Of a DNA stretch of 13,498 bases, positions 1 to 7,199 are shown in pieces. The stretch's first letter is position 1. Each line of letters opens with the position of its first letter. The stretch lies in the NCBI GenBank assembly GCA_947631805.1, contig CANRNA010000025.1, positions 1 to 13,498 of the forward strand, read 5' to 3'. The translations under genes were made by a program, and so were the position numbers. Source of the DNA: an uncultured Oscillospiraceae bacterium. Lineage in GTDB: Bacteria; Bacillota; Clostridia; Oscillospirales; Oscillospiraceae. Under the pieces are notes generated by a model. It did not search any database and was not told the origin of the DNA. It saw only the letters and a program-made list of their open reading frames with translations.

Positions 1-3000
1 GCCCTTATGGCCGATATCGCCGTCAGGCGTCCAGGTCATGCTGTGCGCCGCTTCCTCGCTCCACGTGCCGCAGCCGCCGGTGCATTCTCTCCAGTGCTTT
101 GCGTTGTCGTGCTTGAAGTCGCTCCACTCGTGGGTCTGGTCCTCTTCCAGCCTGTCAAGAGCTTCGCCATAGGTGATCACTTGCCCGCAGTCAAGGCAGA
201 CGACATTGCCGGAATAACCATTTTCTTCCGTTGTGGGGCTGACATGTCCGACGATTTCTGTTTTGCCCGCATGTTTATTCGGGTCAAGCTCGCCATAGCT
301 GGCCTTGCAGGTCTCACAAACGGCCAGATCCTTGCATGTGGCGGTCCCGCCTGCGTGGGGCGTGTGTTCAAAATCGTAGTTGCAACCCTCGTTCGCGCAG
401 ATGAGCCAGTGATTTGTTCCGTCGCTCTCGTAAGTATCGCCCTGGACGTGCTCTTTTGCCTCTACCATCACGAAGCCGCACTCAGCGCACTCGATAGGCG
501 TAGAGCAGTCGCCGTCATCCTCTTCCCGAATATGGGGATAGCTCTCAACATACGTGCATTCCGGATTCTGGCACTTGTAATAATGGCCTTCCTCGTTGCT
601 TTCCCATACCGTGGAGAGGTTATGGTCTGTCTCGGCGGCCCGTGTCGTATAGCCGCACACCTTGCACTCCTCCGCCGTGGTGCAGAGCCCGTCGTCTTCC
701 ATCTCATGGGATTGCTTCTCGCTCTCCACCATCTTGTCGCAGTCGTCGTTGATACACTCGTGCCAGTGGCCGTTCGCGTCGGCGCTCCAGTCCGCCGCGG
801 CAACATGCTGCTTGGCCGCTACCATCGTATAGCCGCAGCTTTTGCATATCACAGCCGTGGTGCAGTCATTGTCATAGCCTTGGCTTCCCTCGCCGGGCTC
901 ATGGGGAAGCTCGTTGGACCTGTGATGGCAGTTTTTGCACTCCTCCCAGTGGCCGTTTGCGTCGCTCTTTGTCTCCAAATCATGTGGGATTCTATTTGTC
1001 TGGTCGCCGCAGACAGTGCATTCATCCCAGCAGGCAGTGTCGTCCGCCTTGCGGACCCGCGTCTCATGCTTGCAGGTCTCCGTGAGGGTGGGGAGCTCCT
1101 CCCCCTTCACAGCCACCTTCTCACACGCATCGCAGACCTGGTCACCGGTATAGCCTTTTTCCGTCAGCGTAGGATGCTTTACCGTGTTTTCATCCAGCTT
1201 CACAGTGCCCGCATGGTTATTCGCGTCAAAATCGCCGTAAAGCGCATGACAGTTGTCGCACTGCTTTTGTGCCACGCAGGTAGCGGTCCCGCCTGTATGC
1301 TCCACCTTTTCGACGTACTGACAGCCAAGAGTCTTGCAATGGCGCTCATGATGCAGTCCGTCACCGCTGTCAGTCCAAATCACATTTGTGAAATTGTGAT
1401 CTGACCTGCCGAGCATGGCCACATACCCACATATCTTGCATTTGACATCCTGCGTGCAGTCGGTCCGGATGTCATACTCATGCGCCCCTATTTGGGTCGC
1501 GTTGCAGCCCGGATTGGTGCACCGTTTGTAGTGTACATTCACAGTGTTGGTATATTCATCGCTCCACTGGTGTCCGCCGCTGGCCTGCCGGACATGACCG
1601 CATACCGTGCATGTCAGCGCCGCCGTGCAGTCATTCGCATTGCTCTGATAAGTATGGAGCTGCCTGCTGCCAATGCCGGTGCAGCCCTCATTGGAACACT
1701 TTTTCCAGTGATATTCGTCGTCTTCCTCCCAGTTCGAGTGCTGGACATAGTGCTCTCCATTACCAGCAAGGAAATAACCACAGGTGCACGTCCAGTCCTT
1801 GGTGCAGTCTGTGCGCGTGTCATGGGAAGAACTGTTCTCCTTATATTTGCAGCCGGTGTTGGCGCATTCCTGCCAGTGCTCTGTAGAACTATACTTCCAG
1901 ACGAGATTGTGCGATTGGGCAGCCGGAAGTTCTTTTTGGCACCGCTTGCACTTCACGCCCGTCAAGCAGTTTTCATCGTCGTCGGAATAGTCATGTCCCA
2001 GCGCGGGCGTGTATTGGATAGAGCTCGGTATCACATAGTCGCAGTGGATGCACTTCTCCCCCGTCTCCCCCCGTTCCTCACAGTTGGCCTCTTTAATGGT
2101 CGTGCGGCCATTGAAAACGTGGTTACGGCTGACGCCGGTCTCTGTCTGTATTTCCTGACAATTTGGATTCGTGCATCTGCGGGTACGTGTTATATTCTCG
2201 CCGCAGGGAACATTTTTATCATATTCCCAGCTTCCGAACTTGTGGCCGATGGCGGGTTTCGTGTTGCCCTCGATTTTCTCAGCCCCGCATTTTGTGCACT
2301 CGTAATAACTATATCCCTTGTCTAAGCATGTGGGGGCCTTTGTTTTAAGTTCACTCCAAACATGCCCTGTCTCAGACGGCACATAGGTCTCGCCGTCCTT
2401 TGTCCAGAGCCCGCAGCGTTTACACTTTTTCAGCGTTACGCCAGATTCGCCGCATTCATCTATCTGCTTCGTATCCGAATCATCTTCGATTTGGTGTCCC
2501 AGCGGCGTGTCGCCCTTAGTTTTTGTTGACTGATAATTATACATCGCCTTGCAATACTTGCAGAGCATGTATGTCACTGTCCGCACCGGCTCCGTGCAGG
2601 TCGCGGGAATGTCTCTGCTCTCCCGACCGCCGGGAGAGTGATTGAAGCGGATTATCGTGCTGGCGGTATTGCCCGTTTCATCCTTCGCTTCAATCGTTAT
2701 ATTGGTGTCGCCCCTTTCAATCGACGGCCAGCTGAGCTGTCCGCCGCTTGGAACTTTGCTCTCAACAGAACCGCCGGGCACGCTGTCGCCGCTCACCGTC
2801 ACGGTGAGCTCTCCGCCGGAATCGTCGGTCACCGTTACCGTCGGCAGGTCACAATAATATATACTTGTAACGGATTCCTGAATGCTTCCCGCTTTTATTT
2901 CGACTTTGATTACAGGGGGCTTTGTATCCTGTGTCTCTTCCCCCAAGCTGTTGATGTTGGTACCGGGGTCTTCAAAGTCCGGGCCGTTGGCGGGGCTGTC

Positions 3001-3336
3001 CTGCCCGCTGACGCTGTCCTGCTCGTCCTCGTCCTCGTTCTCGTCCTGGGCGTCTCCCAGGTCCACGGGGCTGGGCTCCGCCGGAGCGCTCTCCGTGGGA
3101 GGCTCCGTGCTGTCGCCGTCAAGCACCCCCCCGTCTTCGGTGGGCGCGGGGTCCCCGGTCTGCTCCAGGATAAAGGGCTCCGATACGCCGGGGGCGCTGT
3201 TGTCCTGCACGTCCTCGCCGTCGTGGCTGTGTTCGTGCTCCTCGCCGCTCTCCGGGCCCCAGGTCAGGCCCAACTGGGAAAAGGCCAGCACAAGGCACAG
3301 CGTCAGGGCCAAAAGCCTGGTGATCGTTCGCTTCAT
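1..3336 (-). CDS. Large secreted Cys/His-rich repeat surface protein (partial, 3' end off the left edge)
   Basis: The minus-strand frame is open from the ATG at 3336-3334 to base 1, giving 1112 codons without a stop; the C-terminus lies outside. The start is fixed by GGGAGG eight bases upstream. Residues 1-26 form a signal peptide (MKRTITR, then a Leu-rich core). Residues about 28-138 are a Pro/Asp/Glu-rich linker. Residues 139-232 look like an Ig-like beta domain ending in a 'DETGNTA' strand. From residue 233 the protein is built of divergent repeats of roughly 50-60 residues with paired CxxC or Cx4C motifs (CKRCG, CTNPGC, CKVCG, CANEGC), conserved His and 'HW..C' positions; I count about 26 pairs by eye. 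Such CxxCG repeat arrays are common in extracellular proteins of gut clostridia but I cannot name a characterised family. A cell-surface role, possibly metal-binding or disulfide-rich, is inference. Any sortase signal or S-layer anchor would lie beyond the edge. GC is lower than in the neighbours. Confidence 0.88.
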   Translation of the reverse strand, partial: MKRTITRLLALTLCLVLAFSQLGLTWGPESGEEHEHSHDGEDVQDNSAPGVSEPFILEQTGDPAPTEDGGVLDGDSTEPPTESAPAEPSPVDLGDAQDENEDEDEQDSVSGQDSPANGPDFEDPGTNINSLGEETQDTKPPVIKVEIKAGSIQESVTSIYYCDLPTVTVTDDSGGELTVTVSGDSVPGGSVESKVPSGGQLSWPSIERGDTNITIEAKDETGNTASTIIRFNHSPGGRESRDIPATCTEPVRTVTYMLCKYCKAMYNYQSTKTKGDTPLGHQIEDDSDTKQIDECGESGVTLKKCKRCGLWTKDGETYVPSETGHVWSELKTKAPTCLDKGYSYYECTKCGAEKIEGNTKPAIGHKFGSWEYDKNVPCGENITRTRRCTNPNCQEIQTETGVSRNHVFNGRTTIKEANCEERGETGEKCIHCDYVIPSSIQYTPALGHDYSDDDENCLTGVKCKRCQKELPAAQSHNLVWKYSSTEHWQECANTGCKYKENSSSHDTRTDCTKDWTCTCGYFLAGNGEHYVQHSNWEEDDEYHWKKCSNEGCTGIGSRQLHTYQSNANDCTAALTCTVCGHVRQASGGHQWSDEYTNTVNVHYKRCTNPGCNATQIGAHEYDIRTDCTQDVKCKICGYVAMLGRSDHNFTNVIWTDSGDGLHHERHCKTLGCQYVEKVEHTGGTATCVAQKQCDNCHALYGDFDANNHAGTVKLDENTVKHPTLTEKGYTGDQVCDACEKVAVKGEELPTLTETCKHETRVRKADDTACWDECTVCGDQTNRIPHDLETKSDANGHWEECKNCHHRSNELPHEPGEGSQGYDNDCTTAVICKSCGYTMVAAKQHVAAADWSADANGHWHECINDDCDKMVESEKQSHEMEDDGLCTTAEECKVCGYTTRAAETDHNLSTVWESNEEGHYYKCQNPECTYVESYPHIREEDDGDCSTPIECAECGFVMVEAKEHVQGDTYESDGTNHWLICANEGCNYDFEHTPHAGGTATCKDLAVCETCKASYGELDPNKHAGKTEIVGHVSPTTEENGYSGNVVCLDCGQVITYGEALDRLEEDQTHEWSDFKHDNAKHWRECTGGCGTWSEEAAHSMTWTPDGDIGHKG
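334..1293 (-). repeat. Divergent protein-level repeat block, two copies of a GGTATC module about 314 residues apart
   Basis: Inside the surface protein, the segment starting GGTATCVAQKQCDNC (residue 682, bases from 1293) recurs as GGTATCKDLAVCETC (residue 996, bases from 351). Both continue with a matching 'YG(D/E)(F/L)D..(N/K)HAG' stretch, then a 'GY(T/S)G..VC..C' stretch. Between the two copies lie several shorter units of the form DCT-x4-CxxCGY-x7-H-x5-W-x6-HW-x2-C-x4-C-x8-H. The spacing indicates duplication of a multi-unit block followed by divergence. Confidence 0.65.
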
Positions 3337-3363
3337 AATTACATCCTCCCTGTTGCGGTGGTC

Positions 3364-3384
3364 GCCGGGCTTTTTCAGCCCGGC
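3364..3384 (-). promoter_or_regulatory. Leader hairpin upstream of the surface-protein gene
   Basis: A perfect 8-bp stem (GCCGGGCT / AGCCCGGC) closes a 5-base loop. On the minus strand it lies in the untranslated leader, 27 bases before the start codon. No U-tract follows on either strand, so it is not a standard intrinsic terminator; an mRNA-stabilising or translation-modulating structure is the more likely reading. Confidence 0.6.
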
Positions 3385-3400
3385 CTCTCCTGTCGTTCCC

Positions 3401-3409
3401 ATTGTAGCA
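3401..3409 (-). promoter_or_regulatory. Candidate extended -10 promoter for the surface-protein gene
   Basis: The minus strand reads TGCTACAAT, an extended -10 (TGn plus TACAAT) with no good -35 at 17-18 bases. Transcription would start near 3394, giving a leader of about 58 bases that contains the 3364-3384 hairpin. The alternative is the TTGACA promoter further upstream. Confidence 0.4.
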
Positions 3410-3416
3410 CACCCAC

Positions 3417-3464
3417 CTGGAAAAAGCGATATGTAAACCATGGAAACGGCAACATTTTTTCCAG
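3417..3464 (-). repeat. 9-bp inverted repeat in the surface-gene upstream region
   Basis: CTGGAAAAA (3417-3425) and TTTTTCCAG (3456-3464) are perfect inverted copies separated by 30 bases. If transcription starts at the upstream TTGACA promoter this would be a stem in the leader RNA; otherwise it could be a protein-binding site upstream of the extended -10. I recognise no known riboswitch class in it. Confidence 0.45.
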
Positions 3465-3507
3465 ATAATTTCCTGCCAAATTAATGGGAAATCGAGTATC
3501 TATCTAT

Positions 3508-3536
3508 AATTTATCATAGTATCTATTATTTGTCAA
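3508..3536 (-). promoter_or_regulatory. Candidate sigma-A promoter for the surface-protein gene, overlapping the end of licD
   Basis: The minus strand has TTGACA (3536-3531), a 17-base spacer and TAAATT (3513-3508), in a markedly AT-rich stretch. The perfect -35 sits on the last coding codons of the upstream licD gene (GTT GAC AAA TAA). The -10 matches only four of six positions. A start near 3501 would give a leader of about 165 bases. Confidence 0.5.
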
Positions 3537-4362
3537 CTTCCCACCAGCGGTCCCGATAGGACTTTTCCAGGCTGAACCAGGCCACCGGGTGGGAGGGGAA
3601 GCGCTCCTCCGGGGGTGGGGGCTGCATATAGTCCCCGTAATAGCCCCGCAGATAGGCGTCATAGTCCTCCGGGCAGGGCAGGGCCGTGTCCTCAAAGGGA
3701 TGGGGCGCCGTCTGGCGGATGGAGGCGGTGGGATAGATGACCCAGCCGAAGCACTCGCTGGCGCAGGGATACCGGTCCAGGGGGTAGCGGCGGGCCAGGT
3801 CCTCCATCTTTTTCGTGGCCCAGTTGAAGGGCAGCACCCACCGCACCGGGTACAGCAGCACATAGCGGAGCTTTTGGCCCAGGGTCCTGGTGTCGGCCCA
3901 GGTGGCCCGGAGAAAGCCGTTGACCAGCCGCAGCCGCTTCACCCGGCGGAACATCTTATCCCGTTCCGGGCCGGGGTCCGGGCAGCCGTCAAAGGGGAAG
4001 ATGTCGATATACACCCCCGTGTGGGCCTGGGGATAAGGGGCCAGGTCCTCCTCTACAAAGGTGGTGGTCACGTCGTGGACCTTCAAAATGAAGTGGGCCG
4101 CCTGGCGGTTCGTCTGGAAGTCCTGCACCGCCAGGTCAGGCGGCAGCTCCCGGGGGGCTATCTGGCGGAAGCGGTCGAAGTCCGCCCTGGGCATGCCGAT
4201 GTCCACGTCGTCGTCCCAGGGGATGAAGCCCCCGTGGCGTATGGCCCCGATGCAGGTGCCCCCGTCGGCCCACCAGCGCAGGCCGTGGCGGTCGCACACG
4301 TCCATGACCGCCTTCAATATCTCCAGCTCCCGGAGCTGGACGGCTCGGATGTCTATCTCCAT
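3526..4362 (-). CDS. licD: LicD-family phosphotransferase
   Basis: This 278-residue protein carries the LicD nucleotidyltransferase-fold signature at residues 34-57, GG(T)xIGAxRHGGFIPWDDDVDIGM, with the acidic DDDVD metal/catalytic cluster, followed by 'VYIDIFPFDG' typical of the family. LicD proteins transfer a phospho-substituent, classically phosphocholine from CDP-choline, onto surface glycans or teichoic acids; the donor here cannot be read from sequence. No choline uptake or activation genes (licA/B/C type) are in the window, so a phosphoglycerol or other phospho-donor is equally possible. I chose the ATG at 4362 because GAGGGAGG lies about 8 bases upstream; a GTG at 4380 in the same frame overlaps that ribosome site and is unlikely. 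It is the last gene of the glycan operon, 14 bases after the previous stop, and no terminator hairpin with a U-tract follows it. Confidence 0.93.
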   Translation of the reverse strand: MEIDIRAVQLRELEILKAVMDVCDRHGLRWWADGGTCIGAIRHGGFIPWDDDVDIGMPRADFDRFRQIAPRELPPDLAVQDFQTNRQAAHFILKVHDVTTTFVEEDLAPYPQAHTGVYIDIFPFDGCPDPGPERDKMFRRVKRLRLVNGFLRATWADTRTLGQKLRYVLLYPVRWVLPFNWATKKMEDLARRYPLDRYPCASECFGWVIYPTASIRQTAPHPFEDTALPCPEDYDAYLRGYYGDYMQPPPPEERFPSHPVAWFSLEKSYRDRWWEVDK

Positions 4363-4376
4363 GCCTCGTCCCTCCC

Positions 4377-6257
4377 TCACAGGCCGAAGTTGTCCGCGAT
4401 GCGGCGGCAGTTTTCCCCGTCCTGGAAGGCGTCCACCCGGTCCAGCATGGCCTTCCGCTCCGGGCCATGGCCGTCCCGGCCCGCCGCCAGGTCATCCAGA
4501 AAGGCATACAGCCCTGCCAGGTCCTCTATCTTCTCCCCCGGCATCCAGGCCAGGGGGTCGTCCACCAGAAAGCCGCGGGTGTACTGGTCCATGTCCCCCA
4601 CGAAAAAGCCGATGGGCCGGTCCAGCAGCAGGTAGTCGAAATAGATGGAGGAGTAGTCCGTCAGCAGCCCGTCCGCCCAGGCCACCAGCTCATAGAGCTG
4701 TACGTTGGCGGCTGTCAGGTCGTCGTCCGTGAGATACAGGATATGGGAAAGGCTCGTCCGCTCCAGGAAATCCAGCTTTTGCAGGTGGTGTATCTTGCAC
4801 ACCAGGAGCATGTCCAGCGCCCGGAGACGCTCGTTCAGCGCCTCCAGCTCCTGCTCCGTCTCCACCGGGTTGATGGAATAGGCGTTGGGAAAGGCCCCGT
4901 CCGTCCACTGGGTCGTCTGGCGGAAGGTGGGCATGCAAAGCACCATCTTCTCATAGTCCCGCCCCCGGACCCGGCCTCCCAGAAGGGCCGTCAGGTCCGC
5001 CCGGCGGAACAGCAGGTCCAGCCGGGGCTGGCCCAGGGGCAGGAGCTGCCGGGGCTGGGCTTTGAGAAAGCGGCTGTACAGGTCGAAGGCCTCCGGGGAG
5101 GATATGACGAGAAAGTCGAAGGTGTCGTGCAAATCGTTCCCGTCCGCCCCCTTCAGGGGCACCCCGTGCCACAGGTTCACCACCGTCTGGCCCTTCCGCC
5201 AGCGGCGCAGCCAATAGGGGTGGGTGAAGAAGAAATACCGGGCCCGGCTGATGTGATACCGGGCGGCCAGGGTGTCCCGGCGCAGGAACAGCACATTTTC
5301 CGGGGCGCTCTCCCGGAACCGCTCCGGGTGCTCCACCAGCCACACGATGCGCCGCCGCCGATTCGTTCCCCGGCTCAGCAGGTGCTCATACAGCGCCCGG
5401 CCGTTGTCGCAGAAATCGCCCTGGGTCTCGAACACCACCGTGTCCCGGATGGGCAGAAGGGAGAAGACCTTCAACAGGGGCAGGCGCAGATAATACCCCA
5501 CCGCCTGGCGGAAGCTCCCATCCCGGCGGCGGGCGAAGTTGATGGCGTTGGCCGCCCTCGCGCCCAAATTCTCCCCCAGCAGGGCCACGCACTTATAGCG
5601 CACGTCCCGCTCCCGGCGGCGGCGCTCGTCGTGCCAGGATGCCACGAACCGGTGGATGGCCCTGGTGTTGGCCGTCACGGTCAGCTTCCCCGTCTGGTAG
5701 TCCATGGGGCTGAACCAGTCGGCGGGATAGAGGGTCACCACCCCCTCCGCCCTCTGGGCCGTGCCGTCCATGGCCAGGCCGAACAGCTTTTCCGTCCGGC
5801 CCGACACCACCTCCACATTGGTGGTCAGATCGCAGCTCCCGTCCGGCAGGAGGAAGCGCCGGTCCTTATACTCCTCCAGCAGGGCCCGCACCCACGTGCC
5901 CCCCGGCTCGGAGCCAATCAGCGCCGTGGACAGGTGGTAGCTGTTCTCAAAGCCGCAGAAGGCGCTCTCCGAGAGAAATTCGTCCAGGGGCCTGAGCAGT
6001 TCCACGTCCGTGTCCAGGTAGATTCCGCCATATTTTTCCAGGGCCCACAGCCGGGCGTAGTCCGCCAGGAAGGCCCACTTTTTCGCCGCGAACGCCTCCC
6101 GGACGTAGACACAGCAGTCCACGTCGAAGTTCGTCTCGTCCCACTGGCGTATCTCGTAATCCGGGCAAAGGGCCCGCCAGGCGGCGATATATTTCTCCGT
6201 TTGGGGGCTCAGCGGCGCACCGCCGAACCAGCAGTAATGCAGTATTTTCGGGATCAT
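4377..6257 (-). CDS. Bifunctional GT32-type glycosyltransferase / CDP-glycerol glycerophosphotransferase fusion
   Basis: The 626-residue protein has two domains. Residues 1 to about 210 begin MIPKILHYCWFGG and contain 'ADYARLWALEKYGGIYLDTD' with the DxD motif at 82-84, the pattern of GT32 / capsular-polysaccharide sugar transferases that use nucleotide sugars. Residues about 268-626 match the TagB/TagF-type CDP-glycerol glycerophosphotransferase family: NLWHGVPLK at 361-369, His490-His491, and 'TDYSSIYFDYLLLDRP' from 533. One polypeptide could add a sugar and then a glycerol phosphate to the same surface-glycan acceptor; this coupling is inference. No signal peptide or membrane helix is evident, so it should act at the cytoplasmic face. 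The start ATG at 6257 overlaps the upstream stop (ATGA) and follows a purine-rich site; an in-frame extension to 6605 is antisense-like Gly/Pro/Arg-rich sequence and is rejected. The complete open frame crosses the junction, so the fusion needs no frameshift. Confidence 0.92.
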   Translation of the reverse strand: MIPKILHYCWFGGAPLSPQTEKYIAAWRALCPDYEIRQWDETNFDVDCCVYVREAFAAKKWAFLADYARLWALEKYGGIYLDTDVELLRPLDEFLSESAFCGFENSYHLSTALIGSEPGGTWVRALLEEYKDRRFLLPDGSCDLTTNVEVVSGRTEKLFGLAMDGTAQRAEGVVTLYPADWFSPMDYQTGKLTVTANTRAIHRFVASWHDERRRRERDVRYKCVALLGENLGARAANAINFARRRDGSFRQAVGYYLRLPLLKVFSLLPIRDTVVFETQGDFCDNGRALYEHLLSRGTNRRRRIVWLVEHPERFRESAPENVLFLRRDTLAARYHISRARYFFFTHPYWLRRWRKGQTVVNLWHGVPLKGADGNDLHDTFDFLVISSPEAFDLYSRFLKAQPRQLLPLGQPRLDLLFRRADLTALLGGRVRGRDYEKMVLCMPTFRQTTQWTDGAFPNAYSINPVETEQELEALNERLRALDMLLVCKIHHLQKLDFLERTSLSHILYLTDDDLTAANVQLYELVAWADGLLTDYSSIYFDYLLLDRPIGFFVGDMDQYTRGFLVDDPLAWMPGEKIEDLAGLYAFLDDLAAGRDGHGPERKAMLDRVDAFQDGENCRRIADNFGL

Positions 6258-7189
6258 GTCTCTCTTCCCTCTCTCCGGCGGCGCAGATAGCGCAGCCACA
6301 GCCGCGCCCCCCGCATATCCCCGCAGGCGGTCTGGGCCCTGGCTACCCGCCGGACCACCGGTCCCAGCGTCTCCCTCTGGGCCGCCACGTCCACCTTGTC
6401 CATCACGGACCACACCAGGGCGTAGGCTTTTTCCGCCGCCGCCCGGGCCAGCTTCGGCCAGCCCCGGTCCCGGTAATGGGCCCACCGGTCCAGATAGGCG
6501 TCCACCGCGTCCAGCCGCCGCATGGCGGCGGAGCCGGTCATGATGCTCCCCGGACGGCACACGTCCCAGTACAGCACGTCGGATATGACCGCCACGGCGG
6601 CGCACCGCTCATAGACGGGCACCACGGCCAGCTCGTCCTCGTGTATCTTCCCCTCCCGGAAGCGCAGGCCGTCGAATATCTCCCGGCGGTACAACCGGTT
6701 CCAGGCCGTCACGTAGCGCCACCCGTCCCGTGCCAGCTCCACCCGCTGGTACGCCTGCTCCGGCCGGAGGACCTCCTGGGGCAGGGGCGGTATCTCCGCC
6801 GCCCTCTGGCCCTGCTCGTCCACATAGATGACGTCGCACAGGCTCATGTCCGCCCCCGTTCGCTCCAGGGCGGCCAGGAGCTTTTCATACATGGCCGGGT
6901 CGATGTAGTCGTCGCTGTCCACGAAGCCGATATAGCGCCCATGGGCGGCGTCCAGCCCCGCGTTCCGGGCGGAGGACAGGCCGCCGTTGGGCTTGTGGAT
7001 GACCTTCACCCGGCTGTCCGCGGCCGCGTACCGGTCGCATATCCCGCCGCAGCCGTCGGGGGAGCCGTCGTCCACCAGGATGATCTCCAGGTCCCGGTAG
7101 GTCTGGCCCAGCACGCTGTCCACGCATTTTTCCAGATACCGCTCCACCCGGTACACCGGGATGATGACGGTGATGGTATCCTTCCCCAT
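6254..7189 (-). CDS. Family 2 glycosyltransferase
   Basis: The 311-residue protein is a GT-A fold inverting glycosyltransferase of family GT2. It shows 'TVIIPVYRVERYLEKCVDS' near the N-terminus, 'ILVDDGSPDG' at 38-46, 'NGGLSSARNAGLD' at 68-80, and the metal-binding DSDD at 91-94, with 'HEDE' later as the probable catalytic-base region. These features fit enzymes that extend surface polysaccharides from nucleotide sugars; the sugar cannot be predicted. There is no clear membrane helix, and the C-terminus is Arg-rich (YLRRRREGRE). The ATG at 7189 is chosen because GGGAGG lies five bases upstream; a frame extension to 7222 overlaps the preceding gene and lacks its own ribosome site. The gene sits 10 bases after the deacetylase gene and its stop overlaps the next start by four bases, implying translational coupling. 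Confidence 0.93.
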   Translation of the reverse strand: MGKDTITVIIPVYRVERYLEKCVDSVLGQTYRDLEIILVDDGSPDGCGGICDRYAAADSRVKVIHKPNGGLSSARNAGLDAAHGRYIGFVDSDDYIDPAMYEKLLAALERTGADMSLCDVIYVDEQGQRAAEIPPLPQEVLRPEQAYQRVELARDGWRYVTAWNRLYRREIFDGLRFREGKIHEDELAVVPVYERCAAVAVISDVLYWDVCRPGSIMTGSAAMRRLDAVDAYLDRWAHYRDRGWPKLARAAAEKAYALVWSVMDKVDVAAQRETLGPVVRRVARAQTACGDMRGARLWLRYLRRRREGRET

Positions 7190-7199
7190 AGGTCCTCCC

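Noticed and set aside
7..2325. Long plus-strand open frames at 7-1404 and 1480-2325 resembling hydrophobic membrane proteins
   Set aside because: They are antisense to the continuous minus-strand surface-protein frame. Their hydrophobic, Val/Ala/Leu-rich makeup arises from reading its Cys/Glu/Lys/His codons backwards; there is no plus-strand operon context.
3364..3384. Intrinsic terminator between licD and the surface-protein gene
   Set aside because: The stem is good but no U-tract follows on either strand, so it is kept only as a leader hairpin.
2638..3468. Plus-strand open frame over the surface-protein start
   Set aside because: It overlaps the signal peptide, linker and Ig-like coding region of the minus-strand gene, and its translation is low-complexity Val/Leu/Ala with no domain pattern.
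3337..3525. Known riboswitch in the surface-gene leader
   Set aside because: I could not match conserved core sequences of any riboswitch class I know; only simple inverted repeats are supported.
4467..6290. 607-codon plus-strand open frame
   Set aside because: Antisense to the GT32/CDP-glycerol transferase fusion, whose motifs are intact; the length reflects high GC and few stop codons.
6258..6605. N-terminal extension of the GT32 fusion protein to 6605
   Set aside because: It lies inside the GT2 gene in another frame and is Gly/Pro/Arg-rich; the ATGA overlap at 6254-6257 gives a natural start.
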